From assembly GCA_017467105.1 (NCBI GenBank), contig JAFTSU010000010.1, positions 19,834 through 83,833 of the forward strand: a stretch of 64,000 nucleotides of DNA, read 5' to 3'. This stretch comes from Clostridia bacterium. Lineage in GTDB: Bacteria > Bacillota > Clostridia > Oscillospirales > CAG-272. The position numbers and the translations under genes were made by a program. Each line of letters begins with the position of its first letter. Positions within the stretch are counted from its first letter, which is position 1. The notes under the pieces are model-generated. The model saw only the letters and a program-made list of their open reading frames with translations, had not been told where the DNA came from and made no database searches. This document shows positions 42,255-51,398 of the stretch, piece after piece.

Positions 42255-45200
42255 CTACTCCGGCAGCAGCGCTCCTTGTTTGAGATAATCAATTATAGAA
42301 ATAATGCCATCCCAAGTTATCATACCCTTTCCAACAGAAACCTTGAGGTATTCAAACGGCAACGCAGAATATTGCTCAAAGGTGAGATATTCCTTGAAGT
42401 CATCGTAAGTATAGAGGCCATACTTTTCGATATCAGCCATCATCTTTACTTCATCGTACTTCATATTGCTGTCAAGCTCAAAGTAATTCATATGACCGGA
42501 TACAACATCGGGTGCTGCCGTTACATTCAGAATACCGCTTGCAAAGTAGTTCATATGCCATGCCGTGGTGGGATTGTAAACGCTAATATATTCCTCGGTC
42601 ACGTAAGCATTTTCAAGAGTCACAAGTTCACTTGTAAATACGCCGTCTGTATAAACCGACGAATAGAACTGATGTCCCACATAATCCTGCGCATTTCGCG
42701 CGTTGATGAATACGTATTCATTTAAGGTAACATCAAATAGGCCGTGGTTCCAGATGATGCGAAGTACTTCTCCGTTAGAGAACTCGAGATTTACAACAAC
42801 GTTCCATTCGGCGGACTCACCAAGGTGATCCAACATAGCGATATGTCCAACTTCAATCTGTCCGGTATGGTGATTGAATATGAGTACCTCATCGTCGTAG
42901 GTGAGATCCTCGACAGCCTTCCTTGTGCCATCAGCAAGCGTGATCAACGTGCCCTCGGCAATGCAACCTCCGTCCTCTGTCCACTGAGCATAAAGGGTTA
43001 CGTTTCCTGTAGGCTCGTAGGAGTCACTAATCTGCGTTCCACTGCTCTTATCAGTATACCAGCCATTGAACGTATACTTAGTACCATCCCAGCCCCTGTC
43101 TCTTGTTACTGTGGGAAGCTCACCTATTGCATTTCCTGCGTCAACTTGGACGGTGGAAGGATTTGCTGCATTACCACCATTGGAATCGAATGTCACAACA
43201 TAATACTCCGTCCACTGCGCGTACAAGGTGATATGCGCGTTGTTGGTTATACCATCACCGGAATCACCTATCTTATTTCCTCCGCTTGCCGCGCTATACC
43301 AGCCCTTAAATTTATACTGTCCATCCCTGGTTGTTTCAATAAGAGTTGCCTGAGTAGTCAAGTAGTATTCAACAACTCCATTATTCGTACCGTCCGAAAC
43401 GTAGGTTATAGAGTAAGGTTTGTTGACCCATTTAGCAAGAAGCGTTACGTTCTCGCCTCCCCAAGTGTTTTTAAACTTAGATTCACTTGTGAGTTCAACG
43501 TCATCATACTCGATCTGACCTACAACACGAACCCACTTTTCAAAGGATTCAGCATATACAGAAGCGTTCGCCTTAGTAACGTCACCCGAATATCCGAAGG
43601 TTGCATCCGGTTTCACCCACAAGGTTTCATCGGAGAATTCAAGAGTTCCGTTACCGTACTCGCCGTAGTCAATAGTAACCTTGGTCTTTGTAGCCCAATC
43701 GACAATCGCGGTTGCATTGCCGGAGGTTGCCGTAACGGTAAAGACTATACCGTCAGATGTGCTAAGCGTTACGCCGGAAAGCGTCCAGCTACCGTAATAG
43801 TACTTGCTTATTGAAGTGTTGCTGTCACCCGTAGTAAGATCCTTCGTTACCGTGTAGGTATCTCTGGGCTTCAGATAAGCCGTCTCATTGGCAAGTCCGA
43901 GTTCACCCGTGCCGTGAGTGCCGTAATCAACGGTGAACTTTACCTTATCCTTCCAAGCAGGTGTTACTGCGAGTGCTGTGTCATCAACTCCTGCCATAAC
44001 CGTCACTGTCGTTCCGCTTATAGCAAGCTTAGCTTCGTCAACGACAAATCCGCCCTCGTAATACTTGTTGTTTGCGGTATTGTCATCGCCGCCGTGGAGC
44101 TTCGAATAGTTGTCGAACTGCGCAACATCGTAGCTCTGTCCGGGCTTAAGCCATACGGACGGGTCATTTGCAAGTCCGAGGCCTGTGTTACCTGAAACGT
44201 CGAGAGTCAGTGACGCCTTCGTTCTCCATACGGCGTACAGAGTCGTATCTGCCGTAATCTCAAACGTGAAGGAGCCCGTCTCAGCGTTCGGGTCTGTTGA
44301 CCATCCTGCAAGATAATACTGTACGGAGATGTCCATGTCAGAAGCAACCGTCTTGTTTGTATTGGGTACTTCAAACGTTCCTTCTGCTGCGGGAGTATCT
44401 CCGAATTCAACCTCGGATACGCCCGTCTTACCTTCGCTGTTCAAATCGAAGCTTACGTTATAGGTTTGGCCTTCGATTTCCGTCCACAACGCGTAAACTG
44501 TAATTTCACTCGCGCTGTTGGGGATAGACGTCTGACTTACGGGAGACGTGAATTCGCTGTCCATAAACCAACCGTCGAATCTGTGATTCGAAAGTGTAGG
44601 AATCTTTCCGTCTATCTTGTTGAAGTCAGCGAGGCTTATACCGCTGGGTGTCAGAGTTACGGTTATGTCATCGTAGGCGGTGCCGCCATAAGTCTCGAAG
44701 TGAACCGTAACCGTCTTACTAAGCTCCCACTTTGCATAAAGCGTACTATCGTACTTAATGCTCTGTGCCATTGTGGAGTTAAATGCGGTTGTCAGATTTT
44801 CGTCAAGATACCAACCCATAAACTTGTAATCTGTCAGAGTAGGTACTATATTTGTGATTGGTGTAATGTCTGCGATACCGCCTGTGCCGATATCGACAGT
44901 TATGCTTTCAGGGCTTACCGTACCGCCGTTAGCATTGAGAGTGATATTTGCTGTATGATTGAGCCAAGCGTAACCGCCGCTGTATGCAGATGCATAGTAG
45001 GTGGTTACACCCAAATTCTGGCTTGAAACCGTTGTGGGACCGGTAAGGATATTACCCTGCGCTACAAACGTTATATCGTAATAGGTCTGAGGGTCGGAAT
45101 CACTTTGCTTTAATTCCTTGATAGAATTTGTCGCACTGGTGTTAATAACTATGGTTGCTTGAGAGCTTATCGGGTTTACGGTACCGCCGAACGTATTCAC

Positions 45201-47231
45201 GGATAACGTTCCCGCGATATCCATAGTAGCAGCACCCTTGACATCTATCGTTCTTGTTCCGGAGCCCGATTCATTCAATCCTGCATTATGCTCATCGGTT
45301 CCGCTATACACAACGATACTGTCCGCTTGAAGCACTACCCCCTCACCGATAGTCAGTACTGCTTTAGGCCACAGTTTAATATCCTGCTTCGAGGAATCCA
45401 CCGTTACGGTTGCGTTTGAGCCTTTAGCTCTGTTCAAGCTTACGTTCCAATAGTGAGAAAGTGGGAAGTGTACCTTTTCCGTCGAAAGTGTGGCACCGCT
45501 AACTTTCAATGACAGAGCATTAATCGTAATGTTTCCGTAAATGTCAACGTCGTTCTGACCATATGTCGTTGTGCCTGCGTCATTTTTTACCATTCCGGGC
45601 TTAAAGGTCGCCTCTACCGAACTGCCGGATTTAAGTTGAACGAAATAACTGTTCGTGTTTCCTATTAATTTTATTGTTGTGGTGTTATGGCTGCTATTAG
45701 CCACCAGATCTGCATATCCTACCAAAGTTGCCGACTCCGATACGATAACCTTTGCAGAAATAATAGATGCTATATAAAAGCGGTTGAAGGGCGATGTTTT
45801 TAAGTCAGGATTAAGTGCTGCCTGTATCATACCTCCCGCCATATTGGAAAAGACCGTACCGCCTCTATGTTCAATAACCGTATAAACGGTTACTATTTCT
45901 CCGCTCTGCATTTCAACCGTAGACGTTTCGTCTCCGTCGATGAAGCCGTAACAATAGATTTTACCGTTGGCAACAATTCCGGAGTTTGCACCAAGGGAGA
46001 TTTGTGAATGAAGTCCGTTAGTAATTCCGGAACCGTGTAAACCGTTCTGCGCACCCGAAACTACAGCTTGAATTAAAATCGTTCCGTTAGATGTAAGCTC
46101 AACATCATCGGTGACCGTAACTAGATTGGTCCGACTTGCGGTTCCATATTTTAATGCACCCGTCGCCGTAGACTGCGTAGGAGTTGTTTTTGAAATATTG
46201 GTCTCGGCGATATCGTAAGGTATTGCCAAGGTTACCTTTGCTCCTACGATGCAATCCTCACTTATTACGTGATGGTAATTTGTTCCCGATTTGTAGGTTG
46301 TCTGGCTTCCTCCCGAGGGAGTATAAACAAAGCTCTGCATCGGGATAACGTTAACGGACGAGGTTGCCGTTTCAGTTGCATTCAACGCTGCCACGAGGGT
46401 TCCGTAATAGGTCGTCGTGTTCTCGTTCGTTCGCGTTGTGGGTAATATCTCCGCCTTCACCGTGAAGGTGAGAGTGGAAGATATACTATAATTATTATTT
46501 AGCTCTGGTACTTCTTCAAAACTGTAATGTTCGCTGACGTAATCCGAGAGAGACTTGGTCTTGGAGACCACGTTCGTCGTAGAGGAGTGCGCCGTTGTTG
46601 CGGATTGCTTGCCGCCTGTTCCGTAGTCAGACAGAAGCACCTTGTAGCTGTAATTAAAGCTATCAAGAGCAACCTTATCTTCGCTGCCACTCAGCTTCAC
46701 GGTCCAGGTTAGCTCATCGCCAACAAATCCAACCTTATTTGCTATTGTATCAACGCTTACCGACTGTTTGCCTATTTTGACTTGGTGATAATTACAAATA
46801 ACCTGACCCGTTGTGTTGTCGGTTATCTTGTAATAGTGAGTTCCTGCGGCGACACCTTTATCCTTTTCTTTGATAATTGTGGTTTTGTTATCACCGCCAC
46901 CAAGACCGGCGAGGAAATAATCACCGGTTACGTACTCGATCCTATAACCTGTTCCGGTCTCGCCTGTATCGTCCCTAGTATAATTTTCGCCGAAAATCGC
47001 CTTGCCATCATCGGTGAGCACCGGCTCCTGAAGACCGCCGTTATAAACCCCCGAGCTGGTGAACGCAGGGCTTGTATCGATCATACCGGGGTCAACGCTT
47101 GGTTGTTTAGGAGAAGAAGTAGTCATCGGCACAATAAGCCACCTACCAAGTCCCAGAACCATGAGAGATAACACCGTTACCGCCAGAACGTAGAGCAGGA
47201 TGAATTTCCTTCTATTTATATGTTTATTCAT
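42255..47231 (-). CDS. Giant exported InlB-repeat protein with C-terminal Hint domain
   Basis: 1658 residues. The N-terminus (RRKFILLYVLAVTVLSLMV, then LGLGRWLIV) is a signal or anchor resembling the fibre-subunit signals with Arg-Trp in place of Ser-Trp. Residues about 150-760 are Ser/Thr/Asn-rich beta structure. Residues about 763-1420 are InlB/Listeria-Bacteroides repeats, six ending in forms of LYAKW. Three intervening units have a VDYGTHGTGELGLANET-like pattern. At 1423, after GG, a Hint (hedgehog/intein-type) domain starts: CIAEGTLITLADGTRKAVED, later IIWNHGLFDV and AWHMNYFASGILN. About 85 further residues form an acidic, helical tail. No LPXTG motif is seen. It overlaps the upstream subunit gene by 4 nt. 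I infer a surface adhesin whose tail may be cleaved or attached by Hint chemistry. Confidence 0.85.
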   Translation of the reverse strand: MNKHINRRKFILLYVLAVTVLSLMVLGLGRWLIVPMTTSSPKQPSVDPGMIDTSPAFTSSGVYNGGLQEPVLTDDGKAIFGENYTRDDTGETGTGYRIEYVTGDYFLAGLGGGDNKTTIIKEKDKGVAAGTHYYKITDNTTGQVICNYHQVKIGKQSVSVDTIANKVGFVGDELTWTVKLSGSEDKVALDSFNYSYKVLLSDYGTGGKQSATTAHSSTTNVVSKTKSLSDYVSEHYSFEEVPELNNNYSISSTLTFTVKAEILPTTRTNENTTTYYGTLVAALNATETATSSVNVIPMQSFVYTPSGGSQTTYKSGTNYHHVISEDCIVGAKVTLAIPYDIAETNISKTTPTQSTATGALKYGTASRTNLVTVTDDVELTSNGTILIQAVVSGAQNGLHGSGITNGLHSQISLGANSGIVANGKIYCYGFIDGDETSTVEMQSGEIVTVYTVIEHRGGTVFSNMAGGMIQAALNPDLKTSPFNRFYIASIISAKVIVSESATLVGYADLVANSSHNTTTIKLIGNTNSYFVQLKSGSSVEATFKPGMVKNDAGTTTYGQNDVDIYGNITINALSLKVSGATLSTEKVHFPLSHYWNVSLNRAKGSNATVTVDSSKQDIKLWPKAVLTIGEGVVLQADSIVVYSGTDEHNAGLNESGSGTRTIDVKGAATMDIAGTLSVNTFGGTVNPISSQATIVINTSATNSIKELKQSDSDPQTYYDITFVAQGNILTGPTTVSSQNLGVTTYYASAYSGGYAWLNHTANITLNANGGTVSPESITVDIGTGGIADITPITNIVPTLTDYKFMGWYLDENLTTAFNSTMAQSIKYDSTLYAKWELSKTVTVHFETYGGTAYDDITVTLTPSGISLADFNKIDGKIPTLSNHRFDGWFMDSEFTSPVSQTSIPNSASEITVYALWTEIEGQTYNVSFDLNSEGKTGVSEVEFGDTPAAEGTFEVPNTNKTVASDMDISVQYYLAGWSTDPNAETGSFTFEITADTTLYAVWRTKASLTLDVSGNTGLGLANDPSVWLKPGQSYDVAQFDNYSKLHGGDDNTANNKYYEGGFVVDEAKLAISGTTVTVMAGVDDTALAVTPAWKDKVKFTVDYGTHGTGELGLANETAYLKPRDTYTVTKDLTTGDSNTSISKYYYGSWTLSGVTLSTSDGIVFTVTATSGNATAIVDWATKTKVTIDYGEYGNGTLEFSDETLWVKPDATFGYSGDVTKANASVYAESFEKWVRVVGQIEYDDVELTSESKFKNTWGGENVTLLAKWVNKPYSITYVSDGTNNGVVEYYLTTQATLIETTRDGQYKFKGWYSAASGGNKIGDSGDGITNNAHITLYAQWTEYYVVTFDSNGGNAANPSTVQVDAGNAIGELPTVTRDRGWDGTKYTFNGWYTDKSSGTQISDSYEPTGNVTLYAQWTEDGGCIAEGTLITLADGTRKAVEDLTYDDEVLIFNHHTGQIEVGHIAMLDHLGESAEWNVVVNLEFSNGEVLRIIWNHGLFDVTLNEYVFINARNAQDYVGHQFYSSVYTDGVFTSELVTLENAYVTEEYISVYNPTTAWHMNYFASGILNVTAAPDVVSGHMNYFELDSNMKYDEVKMMADIEKYGLYTYDDFKEYLTFEQYSALPFEYLKVSVGKGMITWDGIISIIDYLKQGALLPE

Positions 47232-47887
47232 TTGCTCACCTCCGCTTCTGCCGAGGTAACAAACTCAGTGGTAACTTTATTTTCGCCGGAGCCGTAATCG
47301 TTCAGGAAATACTGACCAAAGTCGTTCCTGAAGCCTTGGCCCACCGTTGTACTGAAGGTATAGGTCACAGTAAAGCTATTTCCGATATCACCTGAAAACG
47401 TATGAGTAAATTCAAATACATCGGTAGCTGTTTCTGGGGGATAACTCTCCGATCCAATCGTTGCAATTGTATTTGAAGCAGTGAATAGCTTAGGATTTGC
47501 ATTGTTTGATTGCTTCAAATTATTACAGCTGAGCGTAAACTTAACCGTAAGTCCGTCTTCTGTCGCCGCCTGAGTTTTGGCAAGACTGGTAAAATTGTAG
47601 GTAACCACGATTTTGCCCACGTTAACGGAATTCAAATCGTAATCTGCTTTGCCGTCACCGTCCGTATCCACTCTGTCGTCCTCAACAAAGTAGAGAGAGG
47701 TGTATTCAAACATATCGGTGCTTGCCCAGCTAAAATATTCACTTACATCGTAAGCCTCAAAGGAGCCCTCGGTTGACACCGGATTTAACGGACTGAAAAT
47801 CGTCCAGGACGAGAAGCCTATGCTGAAGAGAAAGACGGGCATTAACACAGCCATCAAAGTAGGTATTCTTTTGAACATCTTCATCAC
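47228..47887 (-). CDS. SipW/TasA-like exported subunit C (219 aa)
   Basis: 219 residues. The signal region ends FLFSIGFSSWTIFSP and the mature part starts near GSFEAYDVSEYFSW, closely parallel to subunit B (GSFEVYEVVDN). It has a Ca-loop-like DTDGDGKADYDLN near residue 75. The remainder is beta-rich with no catalytic signature. GGAGAA precedes ATG 47887 and a promoter candidate lies at 48006-48034. The stop overlaps the start of the giant Hint-domain gene (ATGA), so the two are translated together. This suggests that subunit C and the giant protein act as one structure, for example as fibre base and tip. That role is inference. Confidence 0.77.
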   Translation of the reverse strand: MMKMFKRIPTLMAVLMPVFLFSIGFSSWTIFSPLNPVSTEGSFEAYDVSEYFSWASTDMFEYTSLYFVEDDRVDTDGDGKADYDLNSVNVGKIVVTYNFTSLAKTQAATEDGLTVKFTLSCNNLKQSNNANPKLFTASNTIATIGSESYPPETATDVFEFTHTFSGDIGNSFTVTYTFSTTVGQGFRNDFGQYFLNDYGSGENKVTTEFVTSAEAEVSK

Positions 47888-48005
47888 TGCTTCTCCTTTC
47901 CCGGCATCGCCGAATTGTATTTCCCGCCATCTTTGGTCGGGTCGTCAATAAGTAGGATGAAAGTCGCCGTCTCACGCGATAATCAATGAATTCTCATCCA
48001 TATTC

Positions 48006-48034
48006 ATTATATAAATAAGACTAATATGCGTGAA
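48006..48034 (-). promoter_or_regulatory. Candidate promoter for subunit C-giant gene unit
   Basis: On the minus strand TTCACG-17-TATAAT. The -35 is weak; distance to the start is about 120 bp. Confidence 0.45.
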
Positions 48035-48938
48035 AATTATGGTTAACACATTCTAGCACATTAAAAAGAAAAAATCAACCCTTCAATTTTTCCCAATCGT
48101 CCAAAAAAGCCGGCAAAAAATAGTAAATGCTACACGGTGGGGGGGATAATTTTTTCGAAGCAAAAAAATTCAAATTTTTCTTCAAAATTTTTTTCGAATT
48201 TTTTGAAAATCATTTTTTTGATAAAAATTTTGCTCAAAAGTATAATTTTGTAACTTTAGATTTACATTTTACTACTTTTTGAAAAATTGAAGTGCAGAAA
48301 TTCCATTTGTTTTTTGCGAAAAGTGGGGCGAAAAGTGCATTTTTTAGGCTTAAATTGTAAACAATTTGTGAACGAAGCAAAAAATGCACACGATTGGGGG
48401 GTATTTTTGCTAAATTCGCCACGTATCAAGGTATATTATACGGTTCCGGGCGGCTTTTGAAGCAAAAATCCATTTTTTACCAATAGTGCCCCGTGTTAAT
48501 GTTTGTCCCCCTGCAATCATGCAGATTTCAATGCATATAACGTGCCCATTTTACTCCGCCTGACAGCTCTCCACCCCCTATTTCAGCTTCTATCAGAGTG
48601 ACGGTTTCCGGGCTTCTCGGGCTCCGCATTCACCCGCTTTTTTATTGCTTTTCTACCTTTGTTTTTTACTTCCTCCTCTGCCGTTTTTTGAGGCTATTGA
48701 TCTTGATTTTCAAATGCTCTCAAGGCTTAAATCTCCGGCTGATATCTACTGTTATTCGAGTGCTTCTTTTTTGTTTTCTGATGAAGTATTTCCGAGTATT
48801 CATTTTCTCCCTTGTCCTTACGTTTGTCCATTCCCAATTTACTCAGAACCTTTTCAAAAGTCGCTATGCAATATCCTTGAATTCATTTCAGTTTTCGTAT
48901 GGGCACTCTTTTTAAACTGAACACTTTTTCCCTTTTGG

Positions 48939-49114
48939 TTCTCTGTGATTTCGAGTGACCCTGGGCATAGCGCTTTTTTGGGTTCTCTGTGATTTCTAAT
49001 GATCCTGGGCATAGCACTTCTTTTGGTTCTCTGTGATTTCGAGTGATCCTGGGCATAGCGCTTCTTTTGGTTCTCTGTGATTTCGAGTGCCCCTGGGCAT
49101 AGCACTTCTTTTGA
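48939..49114. repeat. 44-bp tandem repeat, four copies
   Basis: Units begin at 48939, 48983, 49027 and 49071 and share TTCTCTGTGATTTCGAGTGA followed by YCCTGGGCATAGCRCTTC. There are no unique spacers between units, so it is not a CRISPR array. Copies differ at a few positions. Confidence 0.92.
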
Positions 49115-49339
49115 CCTCAAAGGGATAATGCGCTGTCAAGAAGAATTATAGCTTGTCTGGTATATCCCGGCTTATCTTAGTCCGTCTTGGTTTATTTTTA
49201 CTTCTCGGCTCACCCTGCCGCTTTACCTTATTCCCCTTTCGCTCATTAATCAAAAGGTAAGCTTCACCATTGTCTATCCGCAATATTTCTTTCGGATTTA
49301 ATCCATTTCCCACCGTTACAACATTTTTGCTGTTTTCTA

Positions 49340-49368
49340 TTGAATTTTTCAACCGTTTATGTTAGAAT
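49340..49368 (+). promoter_or_regulatory. Sigma-A promoter for asnS
   Basis: TTGAAT-17-TAGAAT, 80 bp before the start. No T-box leader was recognised. Confidence 0.65.
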
Positions 49369-49448
49369 ATTATATTATGTGAAAAAGGACGCTTTTTCAG
49401 CTTGTCCGAATCACTATTATCATTATACTCTTTAATGGAGATTTTAGA

Positions 49449-50843
49449 ATGAAGAGAGAACTTATCAGACAGATTTATGAGTCACCCGAATCCTACAGCG
49501 GCAAGACTGTTACCTTGGGCGGTTGGGTCAGAAACCTCCGTGATTCCAAAGCGTTTGGTTTTATTGATTTAAACGACGGCTCTTATTTCAAGAGCATTCA
49601 GGTCGTTTTTGAGAGAGATATAATAAATAATTATGATGAAATTGCAGCCATGAACGTTGGTGCTGCTCTCGTCGTTACGGGTGTGCTTACCCTCACTCCC
49701 GGAGCAAAGCAGCCCTTTGAGCTTAAGGCAACAGAGATAAAGGTTGAGGGCACGTCCACTCCCGATTATCCTCTCCAGCCTAAGCGTCATACGGTGGAGT
49801 TCCTTCGCGAGCAGGCGTATCTCCGTCCCAGAACTAACCTGTTCTCTGCAGTGTTCAGAGTTCGCAGTGAGGTTGCTTACGCGATCCACTCCTTCTTTAA
49901 CTCCAGAGGCTTCGTTTACGTTCACACCCCCATCATCACAGCATCTGACTGCGAGGGCGCGGGCGAGATGTTCCGTGTTACCACCCTTGATCCTGAGAAT
50001 CCTCCCAGAAACGAGGACGGAAGCATTGACTATTCTCGGGACTTCTTTGGCAAGAGCGCAAACCTTACCGTATCCGGACAGCTTGAGGGCGAGACCTACG
50101 CTATGGCATTCGGAAACATCTATACCTTTGGTCCTACCTTCCGCGCGGAGAACTCCAACACTCCTCGCCATGCCGCAGAGTTCTGGATGATCGAGCCCGA
50201 GATAGCATTCGCCGATCTGGATGACGATATGGCACTTGCTTGGGATATGATCAAGTATATCATCAATCACGTAATGGATAACTGCTCCGCGGAGCTTGCA
50301 TTCTTCAATCAATTTGTTGACAAGGGTCTCCTCGACAGGCTTACCGCGCTTCGCGACGCAGACTACGCAAAGGTAACCTACACCGAGGCGATAGACGTTC
50401 TGCTGAAATCCGGCGAGAGCTTTAAGTTCCCTGTATACTGGGGCGTGGATCTGCAGACCGAGCACGAGAGATATCTTACAGAGCAGGTGTACAAGAAGCC
50501 AATATTCCTTACCGACTACCCCAAGGATATCAAGGCGTTCTATATGCGACTTAATGACGACGGCAAGACTGTTGCGGCTATGGACCTGCTTGTTCCCGGA
50601 GTTGGCGAGATAATCGGCGGCTCACAGCGTGAGGAGAGACTTGACGTGCTTACTGCCCGTATGGCAGAGCTTGGACTCAAGGAGGAGGATTACTGGTGGT
50701 ATCTGAACCTTCGTAAGTACGGCGGCACAAAGCACGCAGGATTTGGTCTTGGCTTTGAGAGAATTATTATGTACCTCACCGGCGTATCAAACATCCGCGA
50801 CGTTCTTCCCTACCCTAGAACTGTAGGAAACGCAGAATATTAA
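49449..50843 (+). CDS. asnS: Asparagine-tRNA ligase
   Basis: 464 residues, class IIb aminoacyl-tRNA synthetase of normal length. An N-terminal OB-fold anticodon-binding domain ([21 protein letters not shown]) is followed by the class II catalytic domain. Motif 2 is [20 protein letters not shown] and motif 3 the [15 protein letters not shown] region. It charges tRNA-Asn with asparagine. GGAG precedes ATG. It has a promoter upstream and a terminator at 50855-50894, so it is a single-gene unit. It forms a housekeeping boundary between the surface locus and the restriction island. Confidence 0.97.
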   Translation: MKRELIRQIYESPESYSGKTVTLGGWVRNLRDSKAFGFIDLNDGSYFKSIQVVFERDIINNYDEIAAMNVGAALVVTGVLTLTPGAKQPFELKATEIKVEGTSTPDYPLQPKRHTVEFLREQAYLRPRTNLFSAVFRVRSEVAYAIHSFFNSRGFVYVHTPIITASDCEGAGEMFRVTTLDPENPPRNEDGSIDYSRDFFGKSANLTVSGQLEGETYAMAFGNIYTFGPTFRAENSNTPRHAAEFWMIEPEIAFADLDDDMALAWDMIKYIINHVMDNCSAELAFFNQFVDKGLLDRLTALRDADYAKVTYTEAIDVLLKSGESFKFPVYWGVDLQTEHERYLTEQVYKKPIFLTDYPKDIKAFYMRLNDDGKTVAAMDLLVPGVGEIIGGSQREERLDVLTARMAELGLKEEDYWWYLNLRKYGGTKHAGFGLGFERIIMYLTGVSNIRDVLPYPRTVGNAEY

Positions 50844-50854
50844 TCTTATAAACA

Positions 50855-50894
50855 AAAAAACGCTTGCAGCCTACGTTGCAAGCGTTTTTTGTTT
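50855..50894 (+). terminator. Terminator after asnS
   Basis: AAAAAACGCTTGCA pairs with TTGCAAGCGTTTTTT around a short loop. Confidence 0.92.
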
Positions 50895-50988
50895 ATTTGA
50901 CTATAATTATTTACATATTCAAGTCTAAAGCATTGTGTCGCCCGAGAATACTTTAGCCATCAAAACCAATTTTAATCTCAAAAATATA

Positions 50989-51098
50989 CCGAAATTCAAT
51001 TGCTGTGTCTCCGCAAATATACTGCAATTCAGGGACTGTGTCTCCGTAAATATACCGCAATTCAGGGGCTGTGTCTCCGCAAATATACCGCAAGCTTT
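50989..51098. repeat. 33-bp tandem repeat, three copies plus a partial
   Basis: Units start at 50989, 51022, 51055 and (partial) 51088, with consensus CCGCAATTCAGGGGCTGTGT followed by CTCCGCAAATATA. Because 33 is a multiple of three, both strands show fake repetitive ORFs. Confidence 0.9.
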
Positions 51099-51176
51099 GT
51101 ATCGCACTTTCCCCTGATAGCATCTCCTAGTCCCTGAATGGACAGAACTTAAACGAACACGCGAAATTTATGGATT

Positions 51177-51212
51177 TTCCTATTACTATGTAATAGGAAC
51201 TTTTCTTTTTTA
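51177..51212 (+). terminator. Hairpin with T-rich tail upstream of the island
   Basis: TTCCTATTAC and GTAATAGGAA are perfect 10-bp arms around TAT, followed by CTTTTCTTTTTT. It may isolate the island from read-through. Confidence 0.65.
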
Positions 51213-51310
51213 GAGGTTGTTGAGATGTGATTTTTGTAATTTTCGAGTGCGTAAATGCGTGGAATGTGTGCGAAACTCTTGATTTTCGCTGGTTTAATCT
51301 TTCGACAAAA

Positions 51311-51327
51311 TATCTAAAAATTAGATA
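51311..51327. promoter_or_regulatory. Candidate operator of the HTH controller
   Basis: TATCTAA-AAA-TTAGATA, a perfect inverted repeat, six bases upstream of the -35 box of the restriction operon promoter. It is a plausible site for the adjacent XRE protein. Confidence 0.5.
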
Positions 51328-51332
51328 ATATA

Positions 51333-51361
51333 TTGACATTTTGGGTGGTGTGTGGTACAAT
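51333..51361 (+). promoter_or_regulatory. Promoter of the type I restriction operon
   Basis: TTGACA-17-TACAAT, 37 bp before the HTH gene start. Confidence 0.85.
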
Positions 51362-51398
51362 GTTTTCATATGATATTTTATGGTAGAGAGGTACTACT

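Larger units (their letters stand above)
47888..49448. other. 1.5-kb AT-rich gene-free region
   Basis: Divergent interval between the surface locus and asnS. 48060-48420 is extremely A/T-rich with isolated G runs (GGTGGGGGGG near 48137; GATTGGGGGG near 48396). It shares AAAAGTGGGGCG (48319) and TTTTGCTAAATT (48405) with the region just after the giant gene (42197, 42158). 48939-49114 is a tandem repeat. Short ORFs here lack ribosome sites. The asnS promoter is at 49340-49368. Confidence 0.6.
50844..51398. other. Intergenic region before the restriction island
   Basis: 555 bp holding the asnS terminator, a 33-bp tandem repeat (50989-51098), a hairpin with T-rich tail (51177-51212), a candidate operator (51311-51327) and the island promoter. 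No credible gene. Confidence 0.65.

Noticed and set aside
42744-43814. 356-residue plus-strand ORF
   Set aside because: Antisense to the giant repeat protein; cysteine-rich random-looking translation.
48598-48920. Hydrophobic 91-105-residue plus-strand ORFs
   Set aside because: Pyrimidine-rich DNA gives false hydrophobic ORFs; no ribosome site and overlapping frames equally open.
48939-49114. Possible CRISPR array
   Set aside because: Units are contiguous without spacers.
49146-49352. 68-residue minus-strand ORF
   Set aside because: Starts with TTG without a ribosome site, overlaps the asnS promoter and abuts tandem repeats.
49369-49448. T-box leader for asnS
   Set aside because: No T-box core sequence or antiterminator seen in the short leader.
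50925-51117. Repetitive 60-residue ORFs on both strands
   Set aside because: Products of the 33-bp tandem repeat, whose length is a multiple of three.
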